A stretch of 47,091 bases of DNA from IMG/VR virus record IMGVR_UViG_3300017783_000045, positions 1-47,091 of that record. One strand, 5' to 3'. The DNA is from a virus. Both the position numbers and the translations under genes were made by a program. The notes below the pieces were generated by a model. That model was not told the DNA's origin, searched no databases, and saw nothing but the letters and a program-made list of their open reading frames with translations. Position 1 is the first letter of the stretch; every line of letters starts with the position of its first letter. This document shows positions 22,169 through 31,205 of this stretch, in pieces.

Positions 22169-22995
22169 GCTATTTCCTCCAGTACATTAATTGTTTCTAA
22201 ATTCATTTTATCTTTTTCAACATAATGTACAATGTCGTTTTGTTGATAACTACCTATTTTTAATTTGCCTTTATCATTTAAGTAATATCCTACATGATCT
22301 GAAAACTTATCAGCATGCCATGGCCAATTTTGTACACCGCCTTTCATATGTACAACTCTTGGAAATCCTAACGGGTATGCAATATCGTCTGTGATATCTA
22401 ATATCTTTGCTGCTATTGCAAATGCTTCATCAGTTCCTATAACTTTAGGTGTATGCTTTGTTAAAAACAAATTAGTGTATTCATTTGGATTGTCCATTAT
22501 AGAACGCTGTAAATTAAAGAAGTCATTTGCTAGTTTACTATCTTTTTTAAAGAATGTAAAGAATGAATATAAGTTTGGTAATTCATTTTTAGTAAATGTT
22601 CTTCTATAAAAATCATTAGTTACTACTTCTCCTCTATATGTGTATGCTTTGTTAGCAACATACAGTTCAGAATTTGCAACAAAATAATCAATCCAATGAC
22701 TGTAATCTCTAAAGAACAACATGTCTGCATCTAAACATACAGTGTGTTCCCACGGTGTTAGCTCGTCCATATAAGAACGGCCGTCCCAAAAACCTTTCTT
22801 GTCCCATTCAATAATCTCATCAAAGACCCAAGTAGATTCAAAATTTTCTATTTGAGTTTTATCATCAATTACTAATGCAACTTTATCGTAACCTTCTTTT
22901 TGTGTATTCTTAATACTTAATGCAAGAGCATATGCCATTTGTGCATAATTGTATTCTTCAGAAGTTGCAACAACAATTAGATATCCAAAGTTCAT
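22156..22995 (-). CDS. GT8-like glycosyltransferase
   Basis: The 279-residue protein opens GYLIVVATSEEYNYAQMAYALALSIKNT, a common GT8 (glycogenin-like) start. It has the D-x-D motif in HTVCLDADMLFF at about residues 86-97 and a late IGTDEAFAIAAKILD. VHMKGGVQNWPWH near residue 220 resembles the H-x-x-G...K/P-W end of the family. No membrane segment is seen. The gene overlaps its paralog upstream by 4 nt (ATGA). The acceptor and sugar are unknown. Confidence 0.78.
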   Translation of the reverse strand: MNFGYLIVVATSEEYNYAQMAYALALSIKNTQKEGYDKVALVIDDKTQIENFESTWVFDEIIEWDKKGFWDGRSYMDELTPWEHTVCLDADMLFFRDYSHWIDYFVANSELYVANKAYTYRGEVVTNDFYRRTFTKNELPNLYSFFTFFKKDSKLANDFFNLQRSIMDNPNEYTNLFLTKHTPKVIGTDEAFAIAAKILDITDDIAYPLGFPRVVHMKGGVQNWPWHADKFSDHVGYYLNDKGKLKIGSYQQNDIVHYVEKDKMNLETINVLEEIAWKK

Positions 22996-23840
22996 ATCAA
23001 CTCCATTAGTTTGTCAAAGTTTCTTTCAATGCTTTTTTTATTCATTACATGAACATCTTTGCCTGATGACGAAGCAACTAGTTCTTCATTAGTTAATAAA
23101 AATTGTAATGTGTTACTTTTTACATCAACTAACATATCTCTATCTATTGTAGAAAACACTGACGGTAATTTATATTCTGTATCTGCTTCTTGAAATCCAT
23201 TTAGTATATGATTAGCTATTGCAAAACTAATATCGTTCCTATATAGTCTAGGATCAAAACGATATGTGTCTGCAAAGAACTTGTAATTTTTTTGTATGTA
23301 TTGTACTAAATCAAAAAGTACTTTTGTTTGATCGTTCTTGGTAAACATAACTGTTGTAGCCCAAAGCAATTTAACGCCAGTATCCGAAACATACTTGTCA
23401 TGGTAACCTGCTCGTGTTCCCATAATATCATTATACTCATGTGATATTAAGAAGTCTTGTTCGACATCCCAATAACTGTTCAAAGTATCTGAAAATGTTA
23501 GATAGTCACAATCTAACAATAATGTTCTTTCATAAGGTGTAATATCCCAAACATTTGGTCTGTTTGAATTATCGAAAGGTACTGCTTCAAAATCATTTCC
23601 ATCATGAAGATTTCTGTATTGCTGTGTTGGAGGACGCTCTACAAAAATAAGGCTGTCAAAGATTTCTTTTGCTTTATCTGCAGTACCTATTTCTTCCATA
23701 TAATCAACAGTTGACTTATCTGTGATTAATGAAACTGGATAGCCGAGATGCTTTTTAGCAAGGCCGCCTGCGACCAATGCTAGTTTAGAATAGTCTAAAC
23801 TTCGACTGTTATGTGCAAATATTACGATTCCTTTATCCAT
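22992..23840 (-). CDS. GT8-like glycosyltransferase, paralog of the previous gene
   Basis: The 282-residue protein opens GIVIFAHNSRSLDYSKLALVAGGLAKK. It carries a D-x-D element in RTLLLDCDYLTF at about 109-120, in the place matching the neighbour's LDADMLFF. YRNDISFAIANHILNG near 215-230 matches the neighbour's DEAFAIA segment. The end is VMNKKSIERNFDK rather than the neighbour's W-P-W-H motif, so the donor or acceptor side may differ. It follows the 23842-24192 gene by 1 nt in the same direction, so the island may be read from the late promoter at 24222. Confidence 0.78.
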   Translation of the reverse strand: MDKGIVIFAHNSRSLDYSKLALVAGGLAKKHLGYPVSLITDKSTVDYMEEIGTADKAKEIFDSLIFVERPPTQQYRNLHDGNDFEAVPFDNSNRPNVWDITPYERTLLLDCDYLTFSDTLNSYWDVEQDFLISHEYNDIMGTRAGYHDKYVSDTGVKLLWATTVMFTKNDQTKVLFDLVQYIQKNYKFFADTYRFDPRLYRNDISFAIANHILNGFQEADTEYKLPSVFSTIDRDMLVDVKSNTLQFLLTNEELVASSSGKDVHVMNKKSIERNFDKLMELI

Positions 23841-23841
23841 A

Positions 23842-24192
23842 TTATACTTCTATAAGTTTTTCTACGGATCTGCTCTTTTTGAGCTTCTGGTATTCTTCGT
23901 AATATTCTAATGTTGATGTTGTGTATCTATCAAGTATGATATCTTTAAAATCTGCAAGATTTTCAATCAATATAGGATTATCATTAACATCAAGTAATAC
24001 TACTCCTTCGGTTCTATCTACTGAAAGTAGCATTTGAACGAAGTTAATTAGTTCTCTATTGATCTTAAATATGCCGCCATTAACACCGTATGTTAATCTA
24101 GCATCAATTTTTTCCTTTAGAGTTTTACGCTGTACAGCAAAAGTTTCTCTATACTTGCTAAAATCCAAGGCTTTTTTTAGTTGTTCTTCCAT
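23842..24192 (-). CDS. Conserved T4-like marine phage protein of unknown function
   Basis: This 116-residue protein has GGAGGA directly upstream of its ATG. It has RLTYGVNGGIFKINRELINFVQMLL and VVLLDVNDNPILIENLADFKDII, then a helix with Y-x-E-x-x-K-L-K-K-S-R-S-V-E-K-L. I recall this pattern from T4-like cyanophages, near structural genes, without a known function. It is the first gene read from the octamer at 24222-24229 and may be a virion or assembly factor. Confidence 0.78.
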   Translation of the reverse strand: MEEQLKKALDFSKYRETFAVQRKTLKEKIDARLTYGVNGGIFKINRELINFVQMLLSVDRTEGVVLLDVNDNPILIENLADFKDIILDRYTTSTLEYYEEYQKLKKSRSVEKLIEV

Positions 24193-24221
24193 ATGTCCTC
24201 CACAGTTATAGTAGCACTTAA

Positions 24222-24229
24222 TATTTATG
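24222..24229 (-). promoter_or_regulatory. Late-promoter-like octamer
   Basis: The - strand reads CATAAATA, one mismatch from TATAAATA. It lies 29 nt before the ATG of the 23842-24192 gene, with GGAGGA between. It would drive the accessory glycosylation/radical-SAM island. Confidence 0.55.
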
Positions 24230-24251
24230 CGCTGTACTGGGGGCTAGGAAA

Positions 24252-25277
24252 TTAACTGACTGTGAATCCGCCCACTGTTACAGATGGCGTTTCAATACTA
24301 AATGATTGTGATCCTGTGGGGTAAAGATTAATGGTACCAACTGCTTTTCTAGTAACAGTTTGGAGATAAAGTGAAGCAGGTCCTACTAAATCAGGTCCAT
24401 AAGTACCTGGTCCTTGTTGCGGAGTACCTGATGTTGACGGTCCGCCTAATCCAACGTGATCGTCATTGTAAACTGCTGCCATTTCTAGTTGATATGCACT
24501 ACCACTTGAGTTATCTAATACCGCAGGTGTTCTTGCATATAATCTATAATAGTTTGCATTGTAAGGACTACTAGCAACAGCTTGGTACCAAGGTGTGCTA
24601 TAAACGTTTGTACATCTATAAAAGTTTCCATTATCATTAGGATTAACACCCGTTGCTGGTTGTTGTCCTCCAAATGTCTGTGTACTTGCTGTCTGTAGTA
24701 AACTTCTCCAAGAAGCGTCTTGGGCTGAACCGCTAATACTGCTCAAACTGCTTGTAAGTTGAATTTGTCCACCACTATTAAAATAGTGCCTAGCGGCTAA
24801 TGCTGATGACCATGTAAAAGTAACTAATACTTGAGCAGAAGTTGACCATGATCCTGTATATACTGCATTACTGTGTGTTGTAGATGATGCTACTGATGCT
24901 GGTGGTATGGTATATTTTGCAGCCTCTAGTGCAATAATTAAATCATTCCATCTTCTGTAAGGCTGTGTATTGTATGTTGCATCATTAGTAAGAGTATTTG
25001 CTTTAATTTTTTGAGAAGTACTAATGTTATTAGGCCAACTTCCCCAATTAGTAGGAGGATTTGAACCATATATATGCCTGTAAGCATTATACATGTCTGT
25101 AATTAACCTACCGTATTCTTCTACAGATACTTTGTCCGAAACACCAACACCTGATGCATTCATTGTTTGGCCCCAACCATATAATACTGTGCCGTCAGCA
25201 AGGCCCACCACTTGCTCAAGGCGAGTGTATAATGCATTGTAGTCGTTTCTACTAATTGTTGCGTGTACGGTCGTCAT
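24252..25277 (-). CDS. Virion/adhesin-like protein, paralog of the 25316-26218 gene
   Basis: The 341-residue protein shares its architecture with the upstream gene: an early VLYGWGQTMNASGV (GYGQSVNSS in the paralog), then a SLTSAW or TGSWSTSAQVLVTFTWSSALAARHYFNSGG-type block, then PYNANYYRLYAR. The Ser/Thr/Gly-rich composition and lack of enzyme motifs suggest a receptor-binding or decoration protein. The end is GTINLYPTGSQSFSIETPSVT. Function is inferred from position beside fibre genes and from composition. Confidence 0.7.
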   Translation of the reverse strand: MTTVHATISRNDYNALYTRLEQVVGLADGTVLYGWGQTMNASGVGVSDKVSVEEYGRLITDMYNAYRHIYGSNPPTNWGSWPNNISTSQKIKANTLTNDATYNTQPYRRWNDLIIALEAAKYTIPPASVASSTTHSNAVYTGSWSTSAQVLVTFTWSSALAARHYFNSGGQIQLTSSLSSISGSAQDASWRSLLQTASTQTFGGQQPATGVNPNDNGNFYRCTNVYSTPWYQAVASSPYNANYYRLYARTPAVLDNSSGSAYQLEMAAVYNDDHVGLGGPSTSGTPQQGPGTYGPDLVGPASLYLQTVTRKAVGTINLYPTGSQSFSIETPSVTVGGFTVS

Positions 25278-25296
25278 ATAATATCCTTAACAGCAG

Positions 25297-25304
25297 TATT
25301 TACT
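25297..25304 (-). promoter_or_regulatory. Weak late-promoter-like octamer
   Basis: AGTAAATA on the - strand has two mismatches from TATAAATA. It lies 19 nt before the 25277 start, with AAGGA in between. It is the weakest of the set and is kept because position and ribosome site fit. Confidence 0.3.
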
Positions 25305-25315
25305 ACAACAAGTGT

Positions 25316-26218
25316 CTATGTTGCACTAATGCTGGTTCCAGAATACGATGGACTCGTAATAGAAAATGCAGCACCACTTGGTTGTAATGTTCCTGTAGCT
25401 TTTAATTCTTCTACATCAATACTAAGTGTGCCGTCAACTTGATCGCCTGGCGCTGGTGCACCTGGATCAACGTAACTGTCAGTCAATAAAACCTTAAAGT
25501 TAAATACTGCGGCTGTTCCTGCGGAGTTACTTGCCACATCACACTTGCCTTGAATCTTGTAATTGTTTGCTGAATATGGCGTACTAGCAGATAAATTATA
25601 TAAATCTTGGTATACATTTGTAAGCATGTATATATTATTCAGCCCGTCTGGTAATCTTCCGCCGATTACTTGTCTACCCACAGTTGAAAGTAAACTAGTC
25701 CATGCACCGTTTTGTGCTGTTGCTGATCCTAGTCCTCTTCCTGTAGTAAATCTTAGTCTACTTCCAGAGTTCCAAAAATACCTTGCGTCGTTAGCATTAC
25801 TAAATGTTACGGTTATAACATATTCTGCATTTGTACTCCAAGCAGATGTATAGCTTTTTGAATCTTTAACTGATGCTGTTAGTAAACCAGCATCGCAGTC
25901 AAATCTATCATTTCGACATTCGTCAGCAAGTGTGTTGTATCCGTTAAAAGGATCACTTGATGATGCTGTAATAGGATCTCCAATAGCAGCAATAGTTGCT
26001 GTTGGTACTACACCGTTCTGATGAAAATAAGCATTTACAATGTCAAACCGGATTGCATCAAAGTGTGACTTTAATACTGTTTGACCAGAAATAACTGTTG
26101 AGCTGTTAACTGATTGTCCATATCCGAATGTACCAACACCGGTACCCATGACTTCAGCAATTTTGTTTCGCAGGCTGTTGAGGTCTGTTGATAGGATCTG
26201 TGCGCCTGTTGTTACCAT
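25316..26218 (-). CDS. Virion/adhesin-like protein, paralog of the 24252-25277 gene
   Basis: The 300-residue protein has GTGVGTFGYGQSVNSSTVIS, then AYFHQNGVVPTATIAAIGDP, then a core SYTSAWSTNAEYVITVTFSNANDARYFWNSGSRLRF. This core aligns with the paralog downstream. The C-terminus has GTLSIDVEELKATGTLQPSG. It is low in charged residues and rich in Ser, Thr and Asn, as usual for phage tail decoration proteins. The stop of the fibre gene upstream overlaps its start by 1 nt. Confidence 0.7.
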   Translation of the reverse strand: MVTTGAQILSTDLNSLRNKIAEVMGTGVGTFGYGQSVNSSTVISGQTVLKSHFDAIRFDIVNAYFHQNGVVPTATIAAIGDPITASSSDPFNGYNTLADECRNDRFDCDAGLLTASVKDSKSYTSAWSTNAEYVITVTFSNANDARYFWNSGSRLRFTTGRGLGSATAQNGAWTSLLSTVGRQVIGGRLPDGLNNIYMLTNVYQDLYNLSASTPYSANNYKIQGKCDVASNSAGTAAVFNFKVLLTDSYVDPGAPAPGDQVDGTLSIDVEELKATGTLQPSGAAFSITSPSYSGTSISAT

Positions 26219-27981
26219 TATAATACTACCGCTTCAATAATTTTTGTTCCTGAATTTGAATTGCTTTCTATTGCAATTGCAAATACGTCTGCATGACTGT
26301 CAGCCTTTGTAGCGTAACCTTCCGCAGCAGCAACTAATCTATCTCCTTTAGCAATACTGCCGATAACTTTAACTGGTACACGACCTTTAAGTGCAATGTA
26401 TGTTCCATCTTCTAACCATGAATTCATCATAAACGCAGGTTGTGCTGAAACAACACCTAACGCTCTATCGCCCTCACTACATGCAGTAACTTCTGCGTTT
26501 CCGCCAACTGATACAACTGTACCAGCTTCATATTCTTTGTCTGCTAAATATTTCTCTGCTAAGTCAGCATATCTAGCTGCGGTTGCTGTACCTTGGAATA
26601 AGTTAGCAATTAAGTCACCGCTTGAATTTCTTGCAGCAATTGAACTTGCTGATGCTGTTGTTTTAGCAGTTCTGTAATTAGGATCACTGTCTGTTGCACT
26701 ATCATCAATTTTAACTCTATCTGCAAAAGTTGCTGCACCATTAAAAGTATTTGCAAAAATTACACCTGACGAATCTCTAACAACAATACTGTTGCCTGAA
26801 GCAGGAACTGATACAGATGGTGTAATACCGTTCAACGCACTTGCATCTGATGCTGTACCAGTCAAGTTACCTTGAACTGATCCAAACAATGTACCAAAAA
26901 TATTTGCGCCTGTGTAACCAATGTTTTTAGTTGCACCGTCAACCATAACAGTTGAATCATTAGCAAGTAAACTACCTTGTGTGTTACCTGTAACATTACC
27001 TGTAACATTACCTGTTAATGGTCCTGTAATTGCATCAGCATGTATTGCTGACCAAGCCAGTGCTGCTGTACCTAATGTAAACGAACTGTCAATACCTGGA
27101 ACTACTCCAGCTGCTGTAATATCTAATACATTCTTTCTTGTTGAGCCGCCGTCATTAATAATAAAGTTAATAGGGTTACCAAGAACACTTTCAAAAACAA
27201 TTTCGTCATCGTTTTCAACTCTTAATCTAAAGTCGCTTTGGTCACCTACTTTATAACCTGAATCTTGGAAGTTGATTTCCTGGTTAAAAGTAATACTTCC
27301 TTTTTGTAAGTATTGATCAGCAGCAATGCCACCTAGCTTTAATGCGTTAGATGATGTTCCCCAGTATACATAACTATCTGATGTAACACCATTAGCATCG
27401 GCTTTCGCCATTGTAATACCTTTTTTAACTAACGTAAAGTCGTCAATAGGGTTAAGTGAACTGTTTAGTGTAAATTCTGTTTGTGAAATAATTGCAACTG
27501 TTTTACCACCTGCATTAATTTTTAAAATTGAATGGTTTGTGTTACCTGTGTCTTTAACAACTTGTGCAACCGCTCCACTAGCACCAAGATCTGGTGATGC
27601 TTCAGGTCCTACTAAGACAAACTCTCCGCCTGACCATGCATATAATTGTTTTGCTGATGTATCCCACCAAAATTCTCCTACTCCTAATCCTGAAGGAGCA
27701 ACTGATGCTACTTCAGCACCGTTGGTAGTTTTCCATTGTGCGCCGTCATAAAACTTAATTTTCTTATTAGCACTGTCAAACCAAACTTGACCAGTGACTG
27801 CTTTTGGTGGTGCAGTAGTATTCGCAAAGTTTTCTAGTAAATGTAAGAAGTTTTCGTTCTGTACTTCACCGTATCCTGCGTAGTTTTTACCAACGAAACG
27901 TATATCCGTAGTGGTATCAATAGTTCCGTCTTCTACTGACGTTAAAAATGTTCCGTTAAATTTATCTACTTGATATGCCAT
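26218..27981 (-). CDS. Tail fibre protein with shared N-terminal module (copy 1)
   Basis: The 587-residue protein begins with the module shared by four fibre genes: a DKxxGT start, GKNYAGYGEVQNENFLHLLENFA, then APPKAVTGQVWFDSANKKIKFYDGAQWK (residues about 1-90). A second GEFWWDTSAKQLYAW block follows. The middle is a Thr/Asn/Gly repeat (GNVTGNVTGN), encoded by a 12-bp DNA tandem repeat, TTACCTGTAACA, at about 26984-27017. The end has YADLAEKYLADKEYEAGTVVSVGG and ALKGRVPVKVIGSIAKGD, a fibre tip form I know from T4-like marine phages. Confidence 0.86.
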   Translation of the reverse strand: MAYQVDKFNGTFLTSVEDGTIDTTTDIRFVGKNYAGYGEVQNENFLHLLENFANTTAPPKAVTGQVWFDSANKKIKFYDGAQWKTTNGAEVASVAPSGLGVGEFWWDTSAKQLYAWSGGEFVLVGPEASPDLGASGAVAQVVKDTGNTNHSILKINAGGKTVAIISQTEFTLNSSLNPIDDFTLVKKGITMAKADANGVTSDSYVYWGTSSNALKLGGIAADQYLQKGSITFNQEINFQDSGYKVGDQSDFRLRVENDDEIVFESVLGNPINFIINDGGSTRKNVLDITAAGVVPGIDSSFTLGTAALAWSAIHADAITGPLTGNVTGNVTGNTQGSLLANDSTVMVDGATKNIGYTGANIFGTLFGSVQGNLTGTASDASALNGITPSVSVPASGNSIVVRDSSGVIFANTFNGAATFADRVKIDDSATDSDPNYRTAKTTASASSIAARNSSGDLIANLFQGTATAARYADLAEKYLADKEYEAGTVVSVGGNAEVTACSEGDRALGVVSAQPAFMMNSWLEDGTYIALKGRVPVKVIGSIAKGDRLVAAAEGYATKADSHADVFAIAIESNSNSGTKIIEAVVL

Positions 27982-28008
27982 GTGTGTTTTCTTCCTAGTT
28001 TACTGTTG

Positions 28009-28016
28009 TATTTATC
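28009..28016 (-). promoter_or_regulatory. Late-promoter-like octamer
   Basis: GATAAATA on the - strand, identical to the octamer at 9652. It lies 27 nt before the fibre ATG at 27981, with AGGAAGAAA as ribosome site. Confidence 0.55.
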
Positions 28017-28021
28017 TACCT

Positions 28022-28462
28022 TCACTCGTCTTCTGGTGGTAACGGCTTAGGGTAAAAACTGTATACATCCGGGTTATCTTTATACGTTTGGACAGCAGTA
28101 TTATGGTTAGTAATCTTCTGCTTAGTATAGTTACGCATAGCAATAAAGTCATCTGTAAGCGGAATTCCAGCATTTTCTAAGCATTCTGCAATAATATTAA
28201 GTTGCTTGTGTACAGGATACTTAACAAGAATCTGCTTGTTAACTACTTCGTCAATCGCTACTTCTTCAATTAGCGGTACATCGTTAAGAGATCTTACTTC
28301 ACCAGTAGCATAATCTCCCCACCAATATTCATTTGCGTCATCTAAATCAATAACTTTGTGAGGTACGCCTTGCGCGGTAAGTCTTTCAGCAAACTCGCTA
28401 TTATAGTCCTGAGACGATATCACTTTTGATCTATCAGTACTAAAAATAATAATGTTTTTCAT
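28022..28462 (-). CDS. Small protein in the fibre region, possibly an assembly factor
   Basis: The 146-residue protein starts MKNIIIFSTDRSKVISSQDY. It has YWWGDYATGEVRSLNDVP in the middle and a helical end, ECLENAGIPLTDDFIAMRNYTKQK, with a proline- and acid-rich tail (PKPLPPEDE). Its size and location after a fibre gene resemble tail-fibre assembly chaperones, but no chaperone family motif is recognised. It overlaps the oxygenase gene upstream by 4 nt (ATGA), so the two may act together. Confidence 0.68.
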   Translation of the reverse strand: MKNIIIFSTDRSKVISSQDYNSEFAERLTAQGVPHKVIDLDDANEYWWGDYATGEVRSLNDVPLIEEVAIDEVVNKQILVKYPVHKQLNIIAECLENAGIPLTDDFIAMRNYTKQKITNHNTAVQTYKDNPDVYSFYPKPLPPEDE

Positions 28463-28953
28463 CTAGTTCTTCCCCAACTTAATGCAAGACTTATTTTTGG
28501 TCTTTCATTTTGTTTAATTTCTGTTACTTCGTGTTCTAAGTTCACAGGCATATCTATTAACATACCAGGATCTTCGTCTACTAAATTTCCTTTGCCTTGT
28601 TCATCGTACCAACAAAAATGTGGTGCATCAGATCTTAAAAATATTAACTTAAACTTCCAATATCCGCCTGCACTATCTTTATGCCTTTTAAGATAATCCC
28701 CTGGATCATATTTGTTAATACAAAAACTATCACAAGTTCTATCTTCTTCTGGAATTGATTCTGTAATCAACTCCTTTAATTCTTTTGGCATGTTCCAACG
28801 GAACATACTCTTTAACTTACTTTCACCGTAGGCAGTTACAAAATTAAACTCTTCTCCAGGCTGCCTAATATAAAAACTTTCTTCGTTTGCCTCTACTAAC
28901 TTTACTATCTCGTCAACATTCTTACAATAGTCCGATACTAACTTTACTGCCAT
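28459..28953 (-). CDS. 2-oxoglutarate/Fe(II) oxygenase (prolyl-4-hydroxylase-like)
   Basis: The ATG at 28953 overlaps the fibre stop (TAATG) and gives 164 residues. A longer upstream start would run into the fibre gene. Iron ligands are visible as H91-x-D93 (YLKRHKDSAG) and a distal His141 (NLEHEVTEI). Arg151 in RPKISLALSWG is the expected 2-oxoglutarate anchor. These enzymes hydroxylate proline, lysine, asparagine or nucleobases. Its position between two fibre genes suggests hydroxylation of a fibre protein or a host target. Proof of substrate is lacking. Confidence 0.85.
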   Translation of the reverse strand: MAVKLVSDYCKNVDEIVKLVEANEESFYIRQPGEEFNFVTAYGESKLKSMFRWNMPKELKELITESIPEEDRTCDSFCINKYDPGDYLKRHKDSAGGYWKFKLIFLRSDAPHFCWYDEQGKGNLVDEDPGMLIDMPVNLEHEVTEIKQNERPKISLALSWGRTR

Positions 28954-31184
28954 TATACATATGACCAAGTACCAGTGTAACTCCAAGTACTACCGTTTGA
29001 GTTATAAGTCAACTTGTATCCTGTAGAACTGTTATAAATGTTTGTTGAAGTGCTAACACTTCCAGTAGCCCATCTATATGCTAAAATCCATCTACCAGCA
29101 CTAAAACTAGAACTTGAACCTGCGTATATGTTATTAATTATCAATTCAAAATTTAATCCACTTGCATTACTTGCAGGAAGATACGCTTCAATTAAGTCAA
29201 TATATTGTGCATCTGGTGAACTTGTATTTGGTGCTGGTGAACTAATAACAAGTTGTCTTGTGTTTGCATTTGCAACAACATTTTGTACAAACGCTGTAGT
29301 AGCAATATAAGTTGAACTATCTGAATTTGCTCTAGTTACACTGTATGATGCATTGTCTGCATTATTAGCATTTGCAGCCTGTGTTGCATTAACTGCTGTA
29401 GTTGCTGTAGATGCATTAGTTGCTGATGATGCGTTACCATTTAGGTCTGCTTGAATAACATTTGCACTAAAATTACCACTTGCATCTCTAGCAACAATTT
29501 TGTTTGCTGTAGCCAAGTTAGTTGCATCAACATTAAATGTTGTATTTGTAATGCCGTCATAAACTAAACCAGTTAAGTAGTTTCCTGGTGTTAAGTTTGA
29601 AAATGCTATTGTATCCCATACTGGCTGACTAGGTCCTGTTGACTTTAAGAACTTACCTGCTGTACCTGATGGAATATGTGCTGTTGAACCAGAAGCAGTT
29701 TGATAAGGTATTGTTCCACCTGCTCCACCTGCTATGTTAGTTGCTGTGGTTGCTGTTGTAGCGTTACCTGCAACTGCACCAGTTAAATCACCGTAAAAAT
29801 TTTGTGAGTATGTATTCTTATATCTTAATGCACCCGAACCAAGGTCAAGTGTTATATCTGCACTTGGTAAAAACCCTGCTTGTGAACTTGGAGATCTTGT
29901 AGGTCCAAATAAATCAAGTTGATAATCTACACCTTCTGATGCTGCTAAACTAATTTGATTAGTTGCTTTTATTTCAGCAGCGTTAATTGTGCCGTCAATA
30001 GTTAAGTTTGAAGCAACTGTAATGTTACCTGTAACACCTAATGATATCAGTGTTCCTACACTTGTAAGTGCTGATGTAGTAACAGTGTTGTGTAAGTTTG
30101 TACCTGTTAGTGTGTTAGCATCTGCTGTAACTGTAATGTCTGCTGTTCCATCAAATCCAACACTATTAATATTTCTAGGAGTTAATAATCTTTGTGCTGC
30201 ACTTGCTGTTCCGCTTAATGTTGCACCAATAAAGTTTTCTGCTGTTACAGTTCCTGTAAACGAACCTGTTGTACCTGTAATGTTACCTGTAACATCGCCA
30301 ACTAAGTTTGATGTAATTTGATTTGCAACAAAGTTACCTGTTGTATCTCTTGCAACAACTTTACCTATTTGATTTAAATGTGTTGCATCAACTGACCATG
30401 TAGTAGCATTTCCGCCATCAAAGTCTGTTCCTGTTAAGTAATTTCCTGCAACTAAACTGTTAGGAGTTTGTGCTGTAACTGTAAGGTTCTCTGACCCGTC
30501 AAATGCAACTCCATTAACTAGTATAGGCGATTCAAGTCTTGTTGCTTTATCTGCAACACCTTGTAACGATCCCATTACTTTTGCCATTGCATTTAAATTA
30601 ATACCTGTAATTAGATCTGAAAATCCGCTTACTTCATTAGTTGGATCAATTGTAAAAGCATTTGAAGCAATAATACCTATTGTAATACCATTTACTTTAA
30701 GTTCAATTACCGGATATGTTGTTCCGTTAGTTGCTAATAGTGTTGTTGTTAATGCTCTAGTCGGTAAGTAACCATCTGCTGTTTCAGGACCAATCTTAAT
30801 CCAGTTAGTTCCATCAAAAACATGTAAAGAAGGATCTGCTGGTGCTGCTGCGGACGATGCATTTTTTAACCAAAACGTTCCAAGTGCTGGTGTTACTGGT
30901 GGAGTAGCGCCTACATTTGCAGAGCCTGTTTCTACCCAGTTTTCACCATCGTAAATTTTTAATATACTTAATGATGTATCAAACCAAACTTGTCCTTTAA
31001 TAGGAGTTATTGGTGCAGAAATATTTGCAAAATTTTCTAATAAGAATAAGAAGTTTTCGTTTTGAATTTCACCGTAGCCAACATAATTTCTACCAACGAA
31101 AGATAAACTAGTGGTTGAGTCAACTGCTGCATCTTGTAATACTACAAGTTGAGTTCCGTCAGTTTTGTTAATTACATAAGCCAT
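28953..31184 (-). CDS. Tail fibre protein with shared N-terminal module (copy 2)
   Basis: The 743-residue protein starts with the shared module: GTQLVVLQDAAVDST, GRNYVGYGEIQNENFLFLLENFA, IKGQVWFDTSLSILKIYDG. A second LGTFWLKNASSAAAPADP block follows. The shaft is a long low-complexity region (GDVTGNITGTTGSFTGT, NGNASSATNASTATTAVNAT) of Ala, Thr, Asn and Gly typical of trimeric beta-structured fibres. SSTYIATTAFVQNVVANAN near the end is a common fibre motif. The last part, YAGSSSSFSAGRWILAYRWATG, may be the receptor-binding tip. An AGGAG ribosome site precedes the start. Confidence 0.86.
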   Translation of the reverse strand: MAYVINKTDGTQLVVLQDAAVDSTTSLSFVGRNYVGYGEIQNENFLFLLENFANISAPITPIKGQVWFDTSLSILKIYDGENWVETGSANVGATPPVTPALGTFWLKNASSAAAPADPSLHVFDGTNWIKIGPETADGYLPTRALTTTLLATNGTTYPVIELKVNGITIGIIASNAFTIDPTNEVSGFSDLITGINLNAMAKVMGSLQGVADKATRLESPILVNGVAFDGSENLTVTAQTPNSLVAGNYLTGTDFDGGNATTWSVDATHLNQIGKVVARDTTGNFVANQITSNLVGDVTGNITGTTGSFTGTVTAENFIGATLSGTASAAQRLLTPRNINSVGFDGTADITVTADANTLTGTNLHNTVTTSALTSVGTLISLGVTGNITVASNLTIDGTINAAEIKATNQISLAASEGVDYQLDLFGPTRSPSSQAGFLPSADITLDLGSGALRYKNTYSQNFYGDLTGAVAGNATTATTATNIAGGAGGTIPYQTASGSTAHIPSGTAGKFLKSTGPSQPVWDTIAFSNLTPGNYLTGLVYDGITNTTFNVDATNLATANKIVARDASGNFSANVIQADLNGNASSATNASTATTAVNATQAANANNADNASYSVTRANSDSSTYIATTAFVQNVVANANTRQLVISSPAPNTSSPDAQYIDLIEAYLPASNASGLNFELIINNIYAGSSSSFSAGRWILAYRWATGSVSTSTNIYNSSTGYKLTYNSNGSTWSYTGTWSYV

Positions 31185-31205
31185 TTATACGCTCCTATTT
31201 TCATC

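Noticed and set aside
26984-27017. TTACCTGTAACA tandem repeat as a regulatory or recombination element
   Set aside because: It is in frame and encodes the G-N-V-T repeat of the fibre shaft, which fully explains it; kept only as a note in the fibre entry.
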